DNA from: Dyadobacter chenwenxiniae
GTDB taxonomy: Bacteria; Bacteroidota; Bacteroidia; Cytophagales; Spirosomataceae
NCBI RefSeq assembly: GCF_022869785.1
Contig: NZ_CP094997.1
Coordinates: 7,011,001 to 7,075,000 of the forward strand
Direction: 5' to 3'
DNA length: 64,000 nucleotides
The notes under the pieces: model-generated
What the model was told of the DNA's origin: nothing
What the model saw: the letters and a program-made list of their open reading frames with translations, nothing else
Databases searched by the model: none
Part shown: positions 17,699 to 24,796 of the stretch, in pieces
Position numbering within the stretch: position 1 is the first letter of the stretch
Layout of the letters: the number at the start of each line of letters is the position of its first letter
Program-made: the position numbers and the translations under genes

Positions 17699-19150
17699 TT
17701 AACCTACGCTGCCTTCCAGACTGATTTCCAGTAATTTCTGCGCTTCCACAGCAAACTCCATCGGAAGCTGGTTCAACACCTCTTTTGCATAACCATTAAC
17801 AATCAAAGCAACCGCTTGCTCCGTTGGGATTCCGCGTTGGTTGCAATAGAAAAGAATGTCTTCACCAATTTTTGAAGTCGTAGCTTCGTGCTCGACAGTT
17901 GCGGAAGGATTGCTCACTTCAATGTACGGGAAAGTGTGCGCTCCGCATTTGTCACCTAATAAAAGGGAATCACATTGGGAGAAATTCCTCGCTTTTTCTG
18001 CTTTCTTGAAAACCTGAACGAGTCCTCTGTATGAGTTCTGGCTTTTGCCAGCTGAAATTCCTTTCGAAACTATGCGGCTCTTCGTATTTTTCCCGATATG
18101 GATCATTTTCGTGCCCGTATCAGCCTGTTGCATGTTATTTGTAACAGCAACTGAATAAAATTCGCCAATTGAATTATCACCTTTCAGGATAACCGAAGGA
18201 TATTTCCAGGTTATCGCCGAACCGGTTTCAACTTGCGTCCAGGATATTTTCGAACCTGCGCCATCGCAAAGACCGCGTTTGGTTACGAAATTGTAAATCC
18301 CTCCTTTGCCGTCCTTATCACCAGGATACCAGTTTTGAACAGTTGAATATTTGACATTCGCATTCTCGTGCGCGAAAATTTCTACAACCGCAGCGTGCAA
18401 TTGGTTTTCGTCACGCATCGGTGCTGTGCAACCTTCCAGGTAACTCACGTGACTATCAGCGTCACCGATAATCAATGTACGCTCAAATTGGCCTGTTCCG
18501 GCTGCATTGATACGGAAATAAGTGGAAAGCTCCATCGGGCAACGAACGCCTTTTGGAATATATACAAAAGAACCGTCTGAGAAAACAGCGGAATTCAATG
18601 CGGCATAATAATTGTCTTTTGGCGGAACAACCGACCCCAAATACTTTTTAACCAATTCAGGATGTTCACGAATGGCTTCACTGATAGAGCAAAAGATAAT
18701 TCCTTTTTCTTTCAGCGATCCTTTAAAAGTCGTAAAAACCGATTCGGAATCCATTACGGCATCGACAGCGATGGAAACACCTGAAAGTCTTTTTTGCTCA
18801 TTGAGGGAAATTCCCAGGCGCTCAAAAGTGTCGCGCAATTCCGGATCAATGTCGTCCAGACTGTCAACCTGCTTTTTCTTTTTAGGCGCCGAATAATATT
18901 TTATTCCCTGAAAATCGATTTTTGGATAATGAACATTTGGCCACTTGGGTTCAGCCATTGTCAGCCACAAATGATAAGCTTTCAAACGCCACGCAAGCAT
19001 CCATTCCGGTTCATTTTTTTTGGCTGAGATAAACCTGACAATATCATCATTCAGCCCCATAGGAGCCTCATCTGCCTCAATATCAGTTACAAAACCATAT
19101 TTGTATTCCGAACTGGTGATTTCCTCCAACAATTCATCTTCTTTGCTCAT
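17699..19150 (-). CDS. sufB: Fe-S cluster assembly scaffold protein SufB
   Basis: 483 residues, the usual SufB length. It is the scaffold subunit of the SufBC2D complex that builds Fe-S clusters. Diagnostic segments include YKYGFVTDIEADEAPMGL at the start, YFRINAAGTGQFERTLIIGD, YLEGCTAP, KISWTQVETGSAITWKYPSV, and HIGKNTKSRIVSKGISAG. The conserved CDSLLLGDKCGAHTFPYIEV holds Cys residues and a His matching those implicated in cluster building. It stands alone: a terminator follows and no sufC, sufD or sufS is in the window, although these genes usually form an operon. Confidence 0.95.
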   Translation of the reverse strand: MSKEDELLEEITSSEYKYGFVTDIEADEAPMGLNDDIVRFISAKKNEPEWMLAWRLKAYHLWLTMAEPKWPNVHYPKIDFQGIKYYSAPKKKKQVDSLDDIDPELRDTFERLGISLNEQKRLSGVSIAVDAVMDSESVFTTFKGSLKEKGIIFCSISEAIREHPELVKKYLGSVVPPKDNYYAALNSAVFSDGSFVYIPKGVRCPMELSTYFRINAAGTGQFERTLIIGDADSHVSYLEGCTAPMRDENQLHAAVVEIFAHENANVKYSTVQNWYPGDKDGKGGIYNFVTKRGLCDGAGSKISWTQVETGSAITWKYPSVILKGDNSIGEFYSVAVTNNMQQADTGTKMIHIGKNTKSRIVSKGISAGKSQNSYRGLVQVFKKAEKARNFSQCDSLLLGDKCGAHTFPYIEVSNPSATVEHEATTSKIGEDILFYCNQRGIPTEQAVALIVNGYAKEVLNQLPMEFAVEAQKLLEISLEGSVG

Positions 19151-19168
19151 AGTCTAATTATTATCACA

Positions 19169-19194
19169 CTGTGTTTCGTATTACAGTAACACAG
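19169..19194 (-). promoter_or_regulatory. Inverted repeat in the sufB leader
   Basis: CTGTGTT (19169-19175) and AACACAG (19188-19194) are a perfect 7-bp inverted repeat separated by 12 bp, lying between the predicted -7 element and the sufB ATG. It could be a regulator site or a small RNA hairpin. No regulator is identified. Confidence 0.35.
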
Positions 19195-19223
19195 AGAACG
19201 GGGATTGAGTTTATTGAGAACAT

Positions 19224-19231
19224 CAAAAATA
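19224..19231 (-). promoter_or_regulatory. -7 promoter element of sufB
   Basis: TATTTTTG on the minus strand fits TAnnTTTG, 73 bp upstream of the sufB ATG. No good -33 match is seen. Confidence 0.4.
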
Positions 19232-19246
19232 CACAAAAATGCGGAT

Positions 19247-20212
19247 TTACAGGTAAGCCCCCGTTGAAAGATAGTTCTTCACATAGTCGTCAATTCCGTC
19301 TTCCAATGAAGTAAACGGACGTGTAAAACCGATAGAGCGAAGTTTGCTCATGTTGGCCTGCGTGAAATACTGATATTTATCACGAATATCTTCCGGCGTA
19401 TCAATATACGAAATGTCTGCCGGCTTGCCCATCGCATTAAATGTGCTTGTTACCAGGTCTTTGAATGTCCGTGCGCGGCCGCTTCCGAGGTTGTATATAC
19501 CCGAGTTTTTACGGTGATGCATAAAGAAAATGCAAACGTCGATCAGGTCTTTTACATAAATAAAATCGCGCATCTGCTCGCCATCCTGGAAATCAGGGTT
19601 ATGCGATCGGAAGAGCTTCATTTTCTCCGTTTTATTGATTTGGTTGAAGGCATGCATGACCACAGAAGCCATTCTGCCCTTGTGATATTCGTTCGGGCCA
19701 TAAACATTGAAAAACTTCAATCCTGCCCAGAAAAACGGCTTTTTCTCTTGCTGCAATGCCCAGATATCAAACTCATTCTTGGAATCACCGTACGGATTGA
19801 GCGGTTTTAGCTGCGATAATGTGGATTCATTGTCATCGTAACCGTGTTCGCCAAGCCCGTAAGTGGCTGCGGATGATGCATATACGAGCGGAATTTGGTA
19901 GGCAATGCACTTCTCCCAGATCTGTTTGGAATAGCTGACATTAAGCTCGTCAAAAATTTCTTTGTCGAATTCGGTTGTGTCTGTACGGGCGCCTATGTGG
20001 AAGATAAATTCGACATCGCGGTTGTTATTGTCGAGCCAGTTGAAGAGCTCAACCCTTTCTACTTTTTCCTGAATTGTTTTCCCTTCAAGGTTTTCTGCTT
20101 TCTCGATTTTGGAAAAATCATCTACTGCAATAATGCTTTTGAAACCGTCCTGATTTAAGCGGCTAATAAGCCCGCTGCCAATGAATCCGGCTGCACCTGT
20201 TACGATAATCAT
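19247..20212 (-). CDS. hldD: ADP-L-glycero-D-manno-heptose 6-epimerase
   Basis: 321 residues, matching HldD/RfaD length. It converts ADP-D-glycero-D-manno-heptose to the L form for lipopolysaccharide core. Extended SDR: MIIVTGAAGFIGSGLISRLN (NADP glycine motif), FHIGARTDTTE, the catalytic Ser region YASSAATYG, YxxxK as YGDSKNEFD, and the family-specific GLKFFNVYGPNEYHKGRMASV. Cytosolic. Transcribed away from queD. Confidence 0.9.
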   Translation of the reverse strand: MIIVTGAAGFIGSGLISRLNQDGFKSIIAVDDFSKIEKAENLEGKTIQEKVERVELFNWLDNNNRDVEFIFHIGARTDTTEFDKEIFDELNVSYSKQIWEKCIAYQIPLVYASSAATYGLGEHGYDDNESTLSQLKPLNPYGDSKNEFDIWALQQEKKPFFWAGLKFFNVYGPNEYHKGRMASVVMHAFNQINKTEKMKLFRSHNPDFQDGEQMRDFIYVKDLIDVCIFFMHHRKNSGIYNLGSGRARTFKDLVTSTFNAMGKPADISYIDTPEDIRDKYQYFTQANMSKLRSIGFTRPFTSLEDGIDDYVKNYLSTGAYL

Positions 20213-20289
20213 GAGAGAGATTATATTTTGAATGATAGCATTTTTTTTGTTATCCTCTTGTTAAACTGCAAAACTACGGATACAAGATG

Positions 20290-20319
20290 TAATTTTGTAC
20301 CCTATTTATCAAGGAGGAG
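20290..20319 (+). promoter_or_regulatory. -7 promoter element and strong Shine-Dalgarno of queD
   Basis: TAATTTTG at 20290-20297 fits TAnnTTTG. AAGGAGGAG at 20311-20319 is a near-perfect Shine-Dalgarno, 7 bp before ATG 20327, and it decides the start. Such strong sites are rare in this phylum. The transcript leader would be only ~20-25 nt. Confidence 0.6.
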
Positions 20320-20326
20320 AAGATTT

Positions 20327-20746
20327 ATGATTTACGTAACCAGAAAAGAGCATTTCAATGCAGCCCACCGGCTTTTTAATCCGGCCTGGTCTGATGAAAA
20401 AAACCAGGAAGTATTTGGCCCGTGTGCCAACAACAACTGGCATGGACACAATTTTGAGCTGATTGTTACGGTAAAAGGAAAACCGGATCCGGACACGGGA
20501 TTTGTCATTGATCTGAAAGTGCTGGGCGATATAGTGAAGGAAAAAGTGGTGGATAAAGTGGACCATAAAAATCTCAATCTGGACGTTGATTTTATGCACG
20601 GCAAAATGGCTTCCTGCGAAATATTTGTAACCGAAATATGGAATATCCTTGCACCAGCCATTGCAGAAGCATCCCCGAATTCTAAGCTGCATTACATTAA
20701 GCTGGTTGAAACGCCGAAGAATTTTGTAGAGTATTACGGCGAATAA
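20327..20746 (+). CDS. queD: 6-carboxytetrahydropterin synthase / 6-pyruvoyl-tetrahydropterin synthase family (QueD)
   Basis: 139 residues. T-fold enzyme that makes 6-carboxy-tetrahydropterin from dihydroneopterin triphosphate on the way to queuosine. The zinc ligands are visible: H in FNAAHRL and the two His of NWHGHNFEL. Further marks are DLKVLGDIVKEKV, the catalytic DHKNLN and C-terminal Glu residues (KLVETPKNFVEYY). The catalytic Cys region is GPCANNNWHGH. The longer in-frame start at 20228 crosses the promoter and is rejected. A biopterin role is less likely but not excluded. Confidence 0.88.
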   Translation: MIYVTRKEHFNAAHRLFNPAWSDEKNQEVFGPCANNNWHGHNFELIVTVKGKPDPDTGFVIDLKVLGDIVKEKVVDKVDHKNLNLDVDFMHGKMASCEIFVTEIWNILAPAIAEASPNSKLHYIKLVETPKNFVEYYGE

Positions 20747-20766
20747 GCGCCAACTGACTAGTCGAG

Positions 20767-21876
20767 ATGAAATATTACCTCATTGCAGGAGAGCGTTCGG
20801 GAGATTTGCACGGCTCCAACCTCATCGGCGGAATCCGTGAGAATGATCCCCATGCGCAGTTTCGTGGCTGGGGAGGTGATATGATGGCGGGCGCAGGCAT
20901 GGACCCGGTTACGCATTATAAGGACACAGCCTTTATGGGTTTCCTGGAAGTGGCCCTTAACCTGCACAAAATTTCAGGTTTTCTCAAAAAATGCAAAGCG
21001 GATATTCTTGAATACAAGCCCGACGCGCTGATTTTGATCGATTACCCGGGTTTTAACTTACGTATAGCGTCTTTTGCAAAGTCAAAAGGCTTGAAAGTGT
21101 TTTACTACATTTCCCCCAAAGTCTGGGCCTGGAATCAAAAACGCGCATTAAAGATCAAGCGGAATGTAGATCACATGTTCGTGATCTTTCCATTTGAAAT
21201 CGATTTTTACAAGAAGTTCGATTACAAAGTGGATTACGTGGGCAATCCGCTCATGGACGCCATTGCAGCTTTCAAACCCGATCCTGAGTTCAAGCAAAAG
21301 AACAACCTCAGATCCGACAAGCCCATAATAGCGTTACTTCCAGGCAGTCGCCAACAGGAAATTATAGGCATGCTGGACATTATGCTAACTGTCCAGCCAC
21401 ATTTCCCTGGTCATCAGTTTGTGATCGCAGGCGTTAGTAACCTGCCAAAAACCTTATACGAAAAGTACATTGCAGCGCATAATGCAATCATTGTCTACGA
21501 ATCAACTTACGATTTGCTAAACATTGCCGACGCTGCATTGGTAACATCGGGGACAGCTACATTAGAAACAGCACTGTTCAGTGTTCCCGAAGTGGTCTGC
21601 TATAAAACGAGCGCATTTTCCTACGCCATCGCCAAACGCCTCATCCGCGTTCCGTTCATTTCACTGGTTAATCTTATTTTGGAGAAAGAAGCGGTTAGGG
21701 AGTTGATTCAAGATGGTTTGAATGAGGATTTATTGGTTGCAGAGTTAAGACAAATCCTGCCTGACGGAGCAAAGCATGAGCAGCAAATGAGCAACTATGA
21801 GACATTAAAAAGCTTGGTCGGCGGGCCAGGAGCGTCGGAGCGAGCGGGTGGATTGATAGTTGATTATTTGAAATGA
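20767..21876 (+). CDS. lpxB: Lipid-A-disaccharide synthase
   Basis: 369 residues. Membrane-associated GT-B glycosyltransferase (GT19) joining UDP-diacylglucosamine and lipid X in lipid A synthesis. It begins MKYYLIAGERSGDLHGSNLI (AGExSGD motif) and has FRGWGGDMM, IDYPGFNLRIA, YYISPKVWAWNQKR, VGNPLMD, ALLPGSRQQEI and SGTATLETAL, all LpxB hallmarks. It lies 20 bp after queD and is probably cotranscribed with it. With hldD nearby it shows that the cell makes lipopolysaccharide. Confidence 0.95.
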   Translation: MKYYLIAGERSGDLHGSNLIGGIRENDPHAQFRGWGGDMMAGAGMDPVTHYKDTAFMGFLEVALNLHKISGFLKKCKADILEYKPDALILIDYPGFNLRIASFAKSKGLKVFYYISPKVWAWNQKRALKIKRNVDHMFVIFPFEIDFYKKFDYKVDYVGNPLMDAIAAFKPDPEFKQKNNLRSDKPIIALLPGSRQQEIIGMLDIMLTVQPHFPGHQFVIAGVSNLPKTLYEKYIAAHNAIIVYESTYDLLNIADAALVTSGTATLETALFSVPEVVCYKTSAFSYAIAKRLIRVPFISLVNLILEKEAVRELIQDGLNEDLLVAELRQILPDGAKHEQQMSNYETLKSLVGGPGASERAGGLIVDYLK

Positions 21877-21938
21877 TCAACCCAGCCTAGCAGTAGAGCA
21901 CCCTCAGATTGCTCCCTAGCGAAGCCCGGGACGGGCTC

Positions 21939-22161
21939 CCTGTTTCTAGAAATCATGTTCGAAATTTTTGTTGAACTCCGGAGGAGTTTCCTGGTGCCAG
22001 CTCAGGAGGCTGCGCTGCAGCCAGGCATTCTTGGTTAATGTTTTCTGGAAATTTTGTAGGAACTCTGCGGGTTTCCTAGCTAGAACATAGGAGGCTACTC
22101 TGTAGCCGAACCTGCAACTCTTCGTGCTTTTCTAGAAACAGGTTGCTCCTGCGGAGCTGAC
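21939..22161. repeat. Palindrome-rich repeat element, copy A (MITE/REP-like)
   Basis: Bounded by inverted ends CCTGTTTCTAGAAA (21939-21952) and TTTCTAGAAACAGG (22129-22142). Inside are palindromic modules: AACTCCGGAGGAGTTTCCT at 21974-21992, an AGGAGGCTGCGC-type hairpin around 22014-22033, a diverged second set (GGAACTCTGCGGGTTTCCT and AGGAGGCTACTCTGTAGCC), and TGCTCCTGCGGAGCTGA after the right end. No coding frame. The rest of the 374-bp gap between lpxB and the next gene holds the promoter and operator listed separately; 21877-21938 has nothing recognised. Confidence 0.65.
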
Positions 22162-22190
22162 ATACTGTCGAAAAGCATCAACATCGTTTT

Positions 22191-22198
22191 TAAATTTG
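22191..22198 (+). promoter_or_regulatory. -7 promoter element of the MarR-GNAT gene
   Basis: TAAATTTG fits TAnnTTTG; a palindrome begins 5 bp downstream, where transcription would start. No clear -33 element. Confidence 0.5.
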
Positions 22199-22202
22199 CA
22201 TT

Positions 22203-22220
22203 TACGTAGTTATCTACGTA
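22203..22220 (+). promoter_or_regulatory. Candidate MarR operator
   Basis: TACGTAG-TTAT-CTACGTA is a perfect inverted repeat with 7-bp arms, the size and symmetry usual for MarR dimers. It covers the expected transcription start of the gene that encodes a MarR-type HTH, which suggests autorepression. Confidence 0.5.
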
Positions 22221-22250
22221 TATTTATACTGATAAATCAGATTCATAAAA

Positions 22251-23195
22251 GTGAACATTTTCAACGAACTCGGTGGCCTGGCCATTTCAACTCGATTACA
22301 ACAGCTCAGTGACCAATTCCGAAAGGATGGGGCGCTGATTTATAAGGCGAACAACATTGATTTCGAACCGAAATGGTTCCCGGTTATTTATGCGCTGTAC
22401 GTGAAACAGGCACTGAGCATTCTGGAACTTTCGGAGGAGATTGGTTATGCGCATCCTTCGACGATTACATTGCTTAAGGAATTGGAGAAAGAAGGATTGG
22501 TTGAATCATTCAAGGACGGGCGGGATGAACGTAAACGAATGGTTCGCCTTTCGGAAAAGGCGCAAATATTGGTTCAGAAGATGCAGCCCATCTGGGAAGT
22601 GATACGCAAAGCGGCAGAAGACATTACAAATACAGCAAATAACCTTTTACTAGCCATGGATGAAACAGAATACCAATTGAAAAAAGAGGGTTTTTTTGAT
22701 CGCTATCAGCGTCTAAGTCAGGAAGAAACGACTTTGGCAGTTAAAATTGTAGACTACAAGCGCGAGCACGCAGAAGCATTCTATGACCTGAATTACGCCT
22801 GGATCTCCGACGCCTACGAAGTCGAGCCGGAGGATGAAAAAGTGCTTGAAGACCCTGAAAAATACTATTTGAAAGATGGAGGCGCCATATTAATAGCGCT
22901 CTACCAAGGAGAAACGGTCGGCACCTGCGCCTTGAAACAAGGCGACCCTGGCGTTGTAGAAATGAGTAAAATGACGGTTTCGAAAGAAATGCGCGGCAAG
23001 AAAATCGGGGATTTGCTGGGCAATGCGATCATTGAGAAAGCGCGAGAACTCGGAGCGGAAAAAGTTATTTTGTATTCCAACAAAAAAGGCTCAGCAGCAG
23101 GGATTAACCTTTACAAAAAGCTGGGCTTCATTGAAGTGCCATTAACCGGTCACAACTTCAAACGCGCCGATATAAAGATGGAGCTGGTTCTCTAA
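22251..23195 (+). CDS. MarR-type regulator fused to a GNAT acetyltransferase
   Basis: 314 residues. Residues ~1-150 form a winged-helix MarR domain (ALSILELSEEIGYAHPSTITLLKELEKEGLVESFKDGRDERKRMVRLSEKA). Residues ~165-314 are a GNAT domain (AILIALYQGETVGTCAL, MTVSKEMRGKKIGDLLGNAIIEKARELG, SNKKGSAAGINLYKKLGF). Such fusions are known; the regulator part binds DNA while the ligand or substrate of the GNAT part is unknown. GTG start at 22251, 30 bp after a perfect palindrome that may be its own operator. Flanked on both sides by copies of the same repeat element. Confidence 0.85.
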   Translation: MNIFNELGGLAISTRLQQLSDQFRKDGALIYKANNIDFEPKWFPVIYALYVKQALSILELSEEIGYAHPSTITLLKELEKEGLVESFKDGRDERKRMVRLSEKAQILVQKMQPIWEVIRKAAEDITNTANNLLLAMDETEYQLKKEGFFDRYQRLSQEETTLAVKIVDYKREHAEAFYDLNYAWISDAYEVEPEDEKVLEDPEKYYLKDGGAILIALYQGETVGTCALKQGDPGVVEMSKMTVSKEMRGKKIGDLLGNAIIEKARELGAEKVILYSNKKGSAAGINLYKKLGFIEVPLTGHNFKRADIKMELVL

Positions 23196-23211
23196 ATTGC
23201 CCGAAGGGCCT

Positions 23212-23346
23212 CCTGTTTCTGGAAAACAATTATCGTTGCACGGAACAACTCCGAAGGAGTTTCCTAATGTCGACGTAGTCAGGAGGCTCCTCCGGAGCCA
23301 ACAAAATGACCGAATTTCTTCTCTAAACAGGTTACTCCTCCGGAGT
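23212..23346. repeat. Palindrome-rich repeat element, copy B
   Basis: Shorter relative of copy A. Left end CCTGTTTCTGGAAA from 23212, AACTCCGAAGGAGTTTCCT at 23247-23265 (one base different from copy A), the hairpin AGGAGGCTCCTCCGGAGCC at 23281-23299, and right end TCTAAACAGGTTACTCCTCC around 23322-23341. It lacks the second module set of copy A. Located between the stops of two convergent genes. Confidence 0.65.
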
Positions 23347-23352
23347 TATCTG

Positions 23353-24606
23353 CTAGGTTTTGCGCTTTTTCTTCTTTGCAGACGGAAATAACACATTGTT
23401 CAATATCAGCCGGTAACCTGGGGAGTTGGGGTACAAATTCAGGTCCGTGGGCATTCTTCGGCCGCCTCCGCCTCGTCCTTCCGGGTCATGGCCACCATAA
23501 AATGTCCATTGTCCCCGGCCCAGTTCACCATAAATGTAGCGGTCTGATGAGGTCGTCGTGCCCATCACCAGCACGCCTGGTTTAACCGTATGTTTTGAGA
23601 AAGCAGTAGTTTGTCCCATAAATTCCCTCACCAGATGCTCATGATTCTGAACAAGCATAGCGGGAATCACATCCCATTTGGCAGAAAAATCAAAGAGTGA
23701 AAAGTAAGCGCCATCCTCACCCCAGTTGCGGAAACGGCCTGCGGAAGAATTGATGTCCGAGAAAGTCATTCCCTCGTATTCGTCGAGTTGCAATTTGAAG
23801 TTTTGAAATGCAAAAGTTTTTTCAAAATCCAGCTTGGACTGCGCGTCCGGGTCCGCGCCATCGCCATCCATATTGTCCACGATATCAATACCTTCGGCCG
23901 CCAGTGCAATGTCGAAAGTTTCTGCACCTGAGCACATTGCGAACAGGAAGCCGCCGCCCGCACAGAACTCTTTAATCGCTTTGGCAACTGCCAGTTTCAT
24001 CTGCGGCACTTTGGCAAAACCAAAACGGCTCGCGATCGCTTCCTGCGCTTTCACATCCGCAGGCGTCGTGCGCCGCAGGCTTTTACCAAATTGACCCGTG
24101 AAATCTTCGTGGTGCAAATGCAGCCAGTCATATTTGGGCAAATCGCCTTTCAGGATTTCTTCATCATAAATGACTTCAAAAGGGATTTCTGCATATTTTA
24201 AAACCAATAAAACAGCATCTGTATTCTCAAATTCGGATGGACTGATCTTAATAGGGGAATACACGGCGATTTTTGCGGCCTTATGCAGCTTAATGACATC
24301 CATATTCACGTTCGGATCACTGATCTGGCTCACGATCTGGGCGCTGGCGGATTCGGATAAGACCTCATAGGAGATGGCGCGGAGCTTGCATTCATTCTCA
24401 ATGGACTTGCTATAACCTACTTTGAAGCTCCCGCCACGGTAATTCAGCAGCCAATCCACATCGATCTCATCTTTCAAAAGCGAATAGGCCAACCCGTAAG
24501 CTTTCAGGTGATTGGTCTGCGTATTATCCATCGGGACAAGGATCTGATTCGCAAGACAGATATGCGAAGCGAGCACCAAAACGAGCAATAGAAACCTCTT
24601 CAGCAT
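23353..24606 (-). CDS. Exported conserved protein with amidotransferase-like fold (function unknown)
   Basis: 417 residues with an N-terminal signal peptide (MLKRFLLLVLVLASHICLAN). The chain holds GGGFLFAMCSGAETFDIAL, where a Cys sits in a turn like the nucleophile elbow of class I glutamine-amidotransferase folds, and ends in a basic KKKKRKT tail. The C-terminal region has YGELGRGQWTFYGGHDPEGRGGGGRR. Relatives in Bacteroidota often carry the label asparagine synthetase B; I see neither the N-terminal Cys of an Ntn glutaminase nor a PP-loop ATP site, so that label is not supported. Likely periplasmic. Confidence 0.65.
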   Translation of the reverse strand: MLKRFLLLVLVLASHICLANQILVPMDNTQTNHLKAYGLAYSLLKDEIDVDWLLNYRGGSFKVGYSKSIENECKLRAISYEVLSESASAQIVSQISDPNVNMDVIKLHKAAKIAVYSPIKISPSEFENTDAVLLVLKYAEIPFEVIYDEEILKGDLPKYDWLHLHHEDFTGQFGKSLRRTTPADVKAQEAIASRFGFAKVPQMKLAVAKAIKEFCAGGGFLFAMCSGAETFDIALAAEGIDIVDNMDGDGADPDAQSKLDFEKTFAFQNFKLQLDEYEGMTFSDINSSAGRFRNWGEDGAYFSLFDFSAKWDVIPAMLVQNHEHLVREFMGQTTAFSKHTVKPGVLVMGTTTSSDRYIYGELGRGQWTFYGGHDPEGRGGGGRRMPTDLNLYPNSPGYRLILNNVLFPSAKKKKRKT

Positions 24607-24656
24607 AATGTGACAGGTTAAAATTTTTAGCGCCAGAAAACAGGGGAGGGTAAAAT

Positions 24657-24664
24657 CAAATTTA
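24657..24664 (-). promoter_or_regulatory. -7 promoter element upstream of the exported protein gene
   Basis: On the minus strand TAAATTTG fits TAnnTTTG, 50 bp before the ATG at 24606. No -33 element is evident. Confidence 0.4.
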
Positions 24665-24796
24665 TGTAATATTCAGCATATTAAATAGTTGCCTGTAAGT
24701 GTTTTATGTATTTTTTTGAAATTAAATTGAAGTGCAGGTAAGGCCGGTTTGTCACAATGAAACAGGTGCGGCGACGCGCTGGCCAGAGCCTAATGG

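Noticed and set aside
21877..21938. Possible tRNA remnant or attachment site after lpxB (GC-rich CCCGGGACGGGCTCC)
   Set aside because: No cloverleaf, no T-loop sequence and no integrase gene nearby.
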